64,000 nt of DNA from Deltaproteobacteria bacterium HGW-Deltaproteobacteria-8 (GTDB taxonomy: Bacteria; Desulfobacterota; Desulfovibrionia; Desulfovibrionales; Desulfovibrionaceae), in NCBI GenBank assembly GCA_002840405.1, contig PHAR01000009.1:1-64000 (forward strand), read 5' to 3'. Every line of letters begins with the position of its first letter. Position 1 is the stretch's first letter. Below, piece after piece: positions 62,819-64,000 of this stretch. The translations under genes and the position numbers were made by a program. The notes beneath the pieces are model-generated. The model was not told the origin of the DNA. It saw nothing but the letters and a program-made list of their open reading frames with translations, and searched no databases.

Positions 62819-63793
62819 CTACTCCTCGCCGTCGATCCAGTCGGCGGAAAAATCCTTGACCCGGGAGGACAGGTGCTCCCTCAACTTTTCCAACAGACGC
62901 GATTCGATCTGCCGCACGCGCTCACGGGTCACGCCAAAGCGGTCGCCGATCTCGCGGAGGGTCACCGGGCTGTCCGAGAGCAGGCGCTCGTTCAGGATGG
63001 CCTGCTCCTTGTCCGAGAGGTGCGGCACAATGGTCTTCAGGTTCTCCAAAAGCAGCATGGAGATCTGGTTGGAGCTCAGAATCTCCTCGATGCCCGGCCC
63101 CAGCGCGGGCAGAAAGTCAAGCCGGGTGTTCTCGGAGTCGTCGCCGAGCGTGATGTCCAGGCTCATGTCCTGGCGCGAGAGGCGCTGGTCCATCTGCTCG
63201 ATCTCGGCCTCGGACACGTTCAGGCTCTCGGACAGGGCGCTGGTGGTGGGGTCGAAGCCCATGTTGGTCAGGCGCTGGCGTTCCTTGTTCAGGTTGTAGA
63301 ACAGCTTGCGCTGGGTCTGGGTGGTCCCGATCTTGACCATGCGCCAGTTGTCCATGATGAACTTGAGGATGTACGCCTTGATCCAGAAAGCAGCGTAATA
63401 GCTGAACTTGATGCCCTTGTCCGGGTCGAACTTGCGCACCGCCTTCATCAGCCCGACGTTGCCCTCCTGAATCAGATCCTGCACGTTCTGCATCCAGCGG
63501 CGCTGGAAATCCATGGCGATCTTGACCACCAGGCGCAGGTGCGAGGAAATGAGCCGGAACGCGGCTTCCTGGTCGCCCGACTCGCGCACGCGCTGGGCCA
63601 GTTCGAACTCTTCCTCCGGGGCCAAAAGCGGGAACCGGGCGATTTCGCGCAGGTAGTGGTGCAGCGAATCGCGCAGGCCAACCTCGCCGCGCTTGGTGGA
63701 AACCAGGGCGGGGAGGTGCTTCTTCCCGGCCACGGCCGGGGTCGTGGAACGGCGGCTTTCGGGAGGGGAGGCGTGGGTATTGTTGGACTTCAT
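62819..63793 (-). CDS. rpoH: RNA polymerase sigma-32-type factor
   Basis: LIQEGNVGLMKAVRKFDPDKGIKFSYYAAFWIKAYI; GVTRERVRQIESRLLEKLR; likely ATG 63793. Confidence 0.9.
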   Translation of the reverse strand: MKSNNTHASPPESRRSTTPAVAGKKHLPALVSTKRGEVGLRDSLHHYLREIARFPLLAPEEEFELAQRVRESGDQEAAFRLISSHLRLVVKIAMDFQRRWMQNVQDLIQEGNVGLMKAVRKFDPDKGIKFSYYAAFWIKAYILKFIMDNWRMVKIGTTQTQRKLFYNLNKERQRLTNMGFDPTTSALSESLNVSEAEIEQMDQRLSRQDMSLDITLGDDSENTRLDFLPALGPGIEEILSSNQISMLLLENLKTIVPHLSDKEQAILNERLLSDSPVTLREIGDRFGVTRERVRQIESRLLEKLREHLSSRVKDFSADWIDGEE

Positions 63794-64000
63794 GCCAGCC
63801 TTTTCATCCGGGAGGGCTCGTATTCCCTGGCTCGGACGCTTGTTTCGCAAAGTGGGAGCGTATAGTTTTTGTTTGTCCTTTTCAACGTTTTTCAGTACAC
63901 CCAACCTCCTGGGCCGGGCCTCACAACATACGTGTTTTCCCGTGACCCGCAAGATCAATGCGCAAGCGAAACGAGCGCCCGGCCGGTGACCGGCGACCCC

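Overview
High-GC bacterial chromosome segment. Gene content and synteny (atpZ/I-B-E followed by rex; glmU-zapB-zapA-6S-rny) suggest a Desulfovibrio-like deltaproteobacterium; this taxonomic call is inference. Most of the window is core: a truncated RTX protein, mreBCD-mrdA-rodA, a split F1Fo ATP synthase (atpF'FHAGDC on +, atpZ/I/B/E on - about 27 kb away), a 6S RNA between zapA and rny, bacterioferritin/catalase, tyrS, cysE-cysK, glpX/tkt/rpiB and an rpoH-type sigma factor. The main accessory region is a nucleotide-sugar/glycan locus at about 24.6-34.9 kb. The most unusual signal is a roughly 115-nt multi-hairpin repeat present twice (29509-29623 and 52903-53017). Its perfect stems are kept by compensatory base changes, and a 13-nt end module sits on opposite sides of the two copies in inverted orientation, as if each copy kept one of two terminal inverted repeats. 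Other points of interest: a near-consensus Rex operator in front of rex; an acetolactate decarboxylase with a signal peptide in an overlapping cheD-budA-glycosyltransferase unit; a DJ-1/PfpI protein with a histone-H1-like tail; and a Lon-like protease with a non-canonical Walker A. I saw no CRISPR array, tRNA, rRNA, phage or intact transposase. All calls are by reading only; no database search was run.
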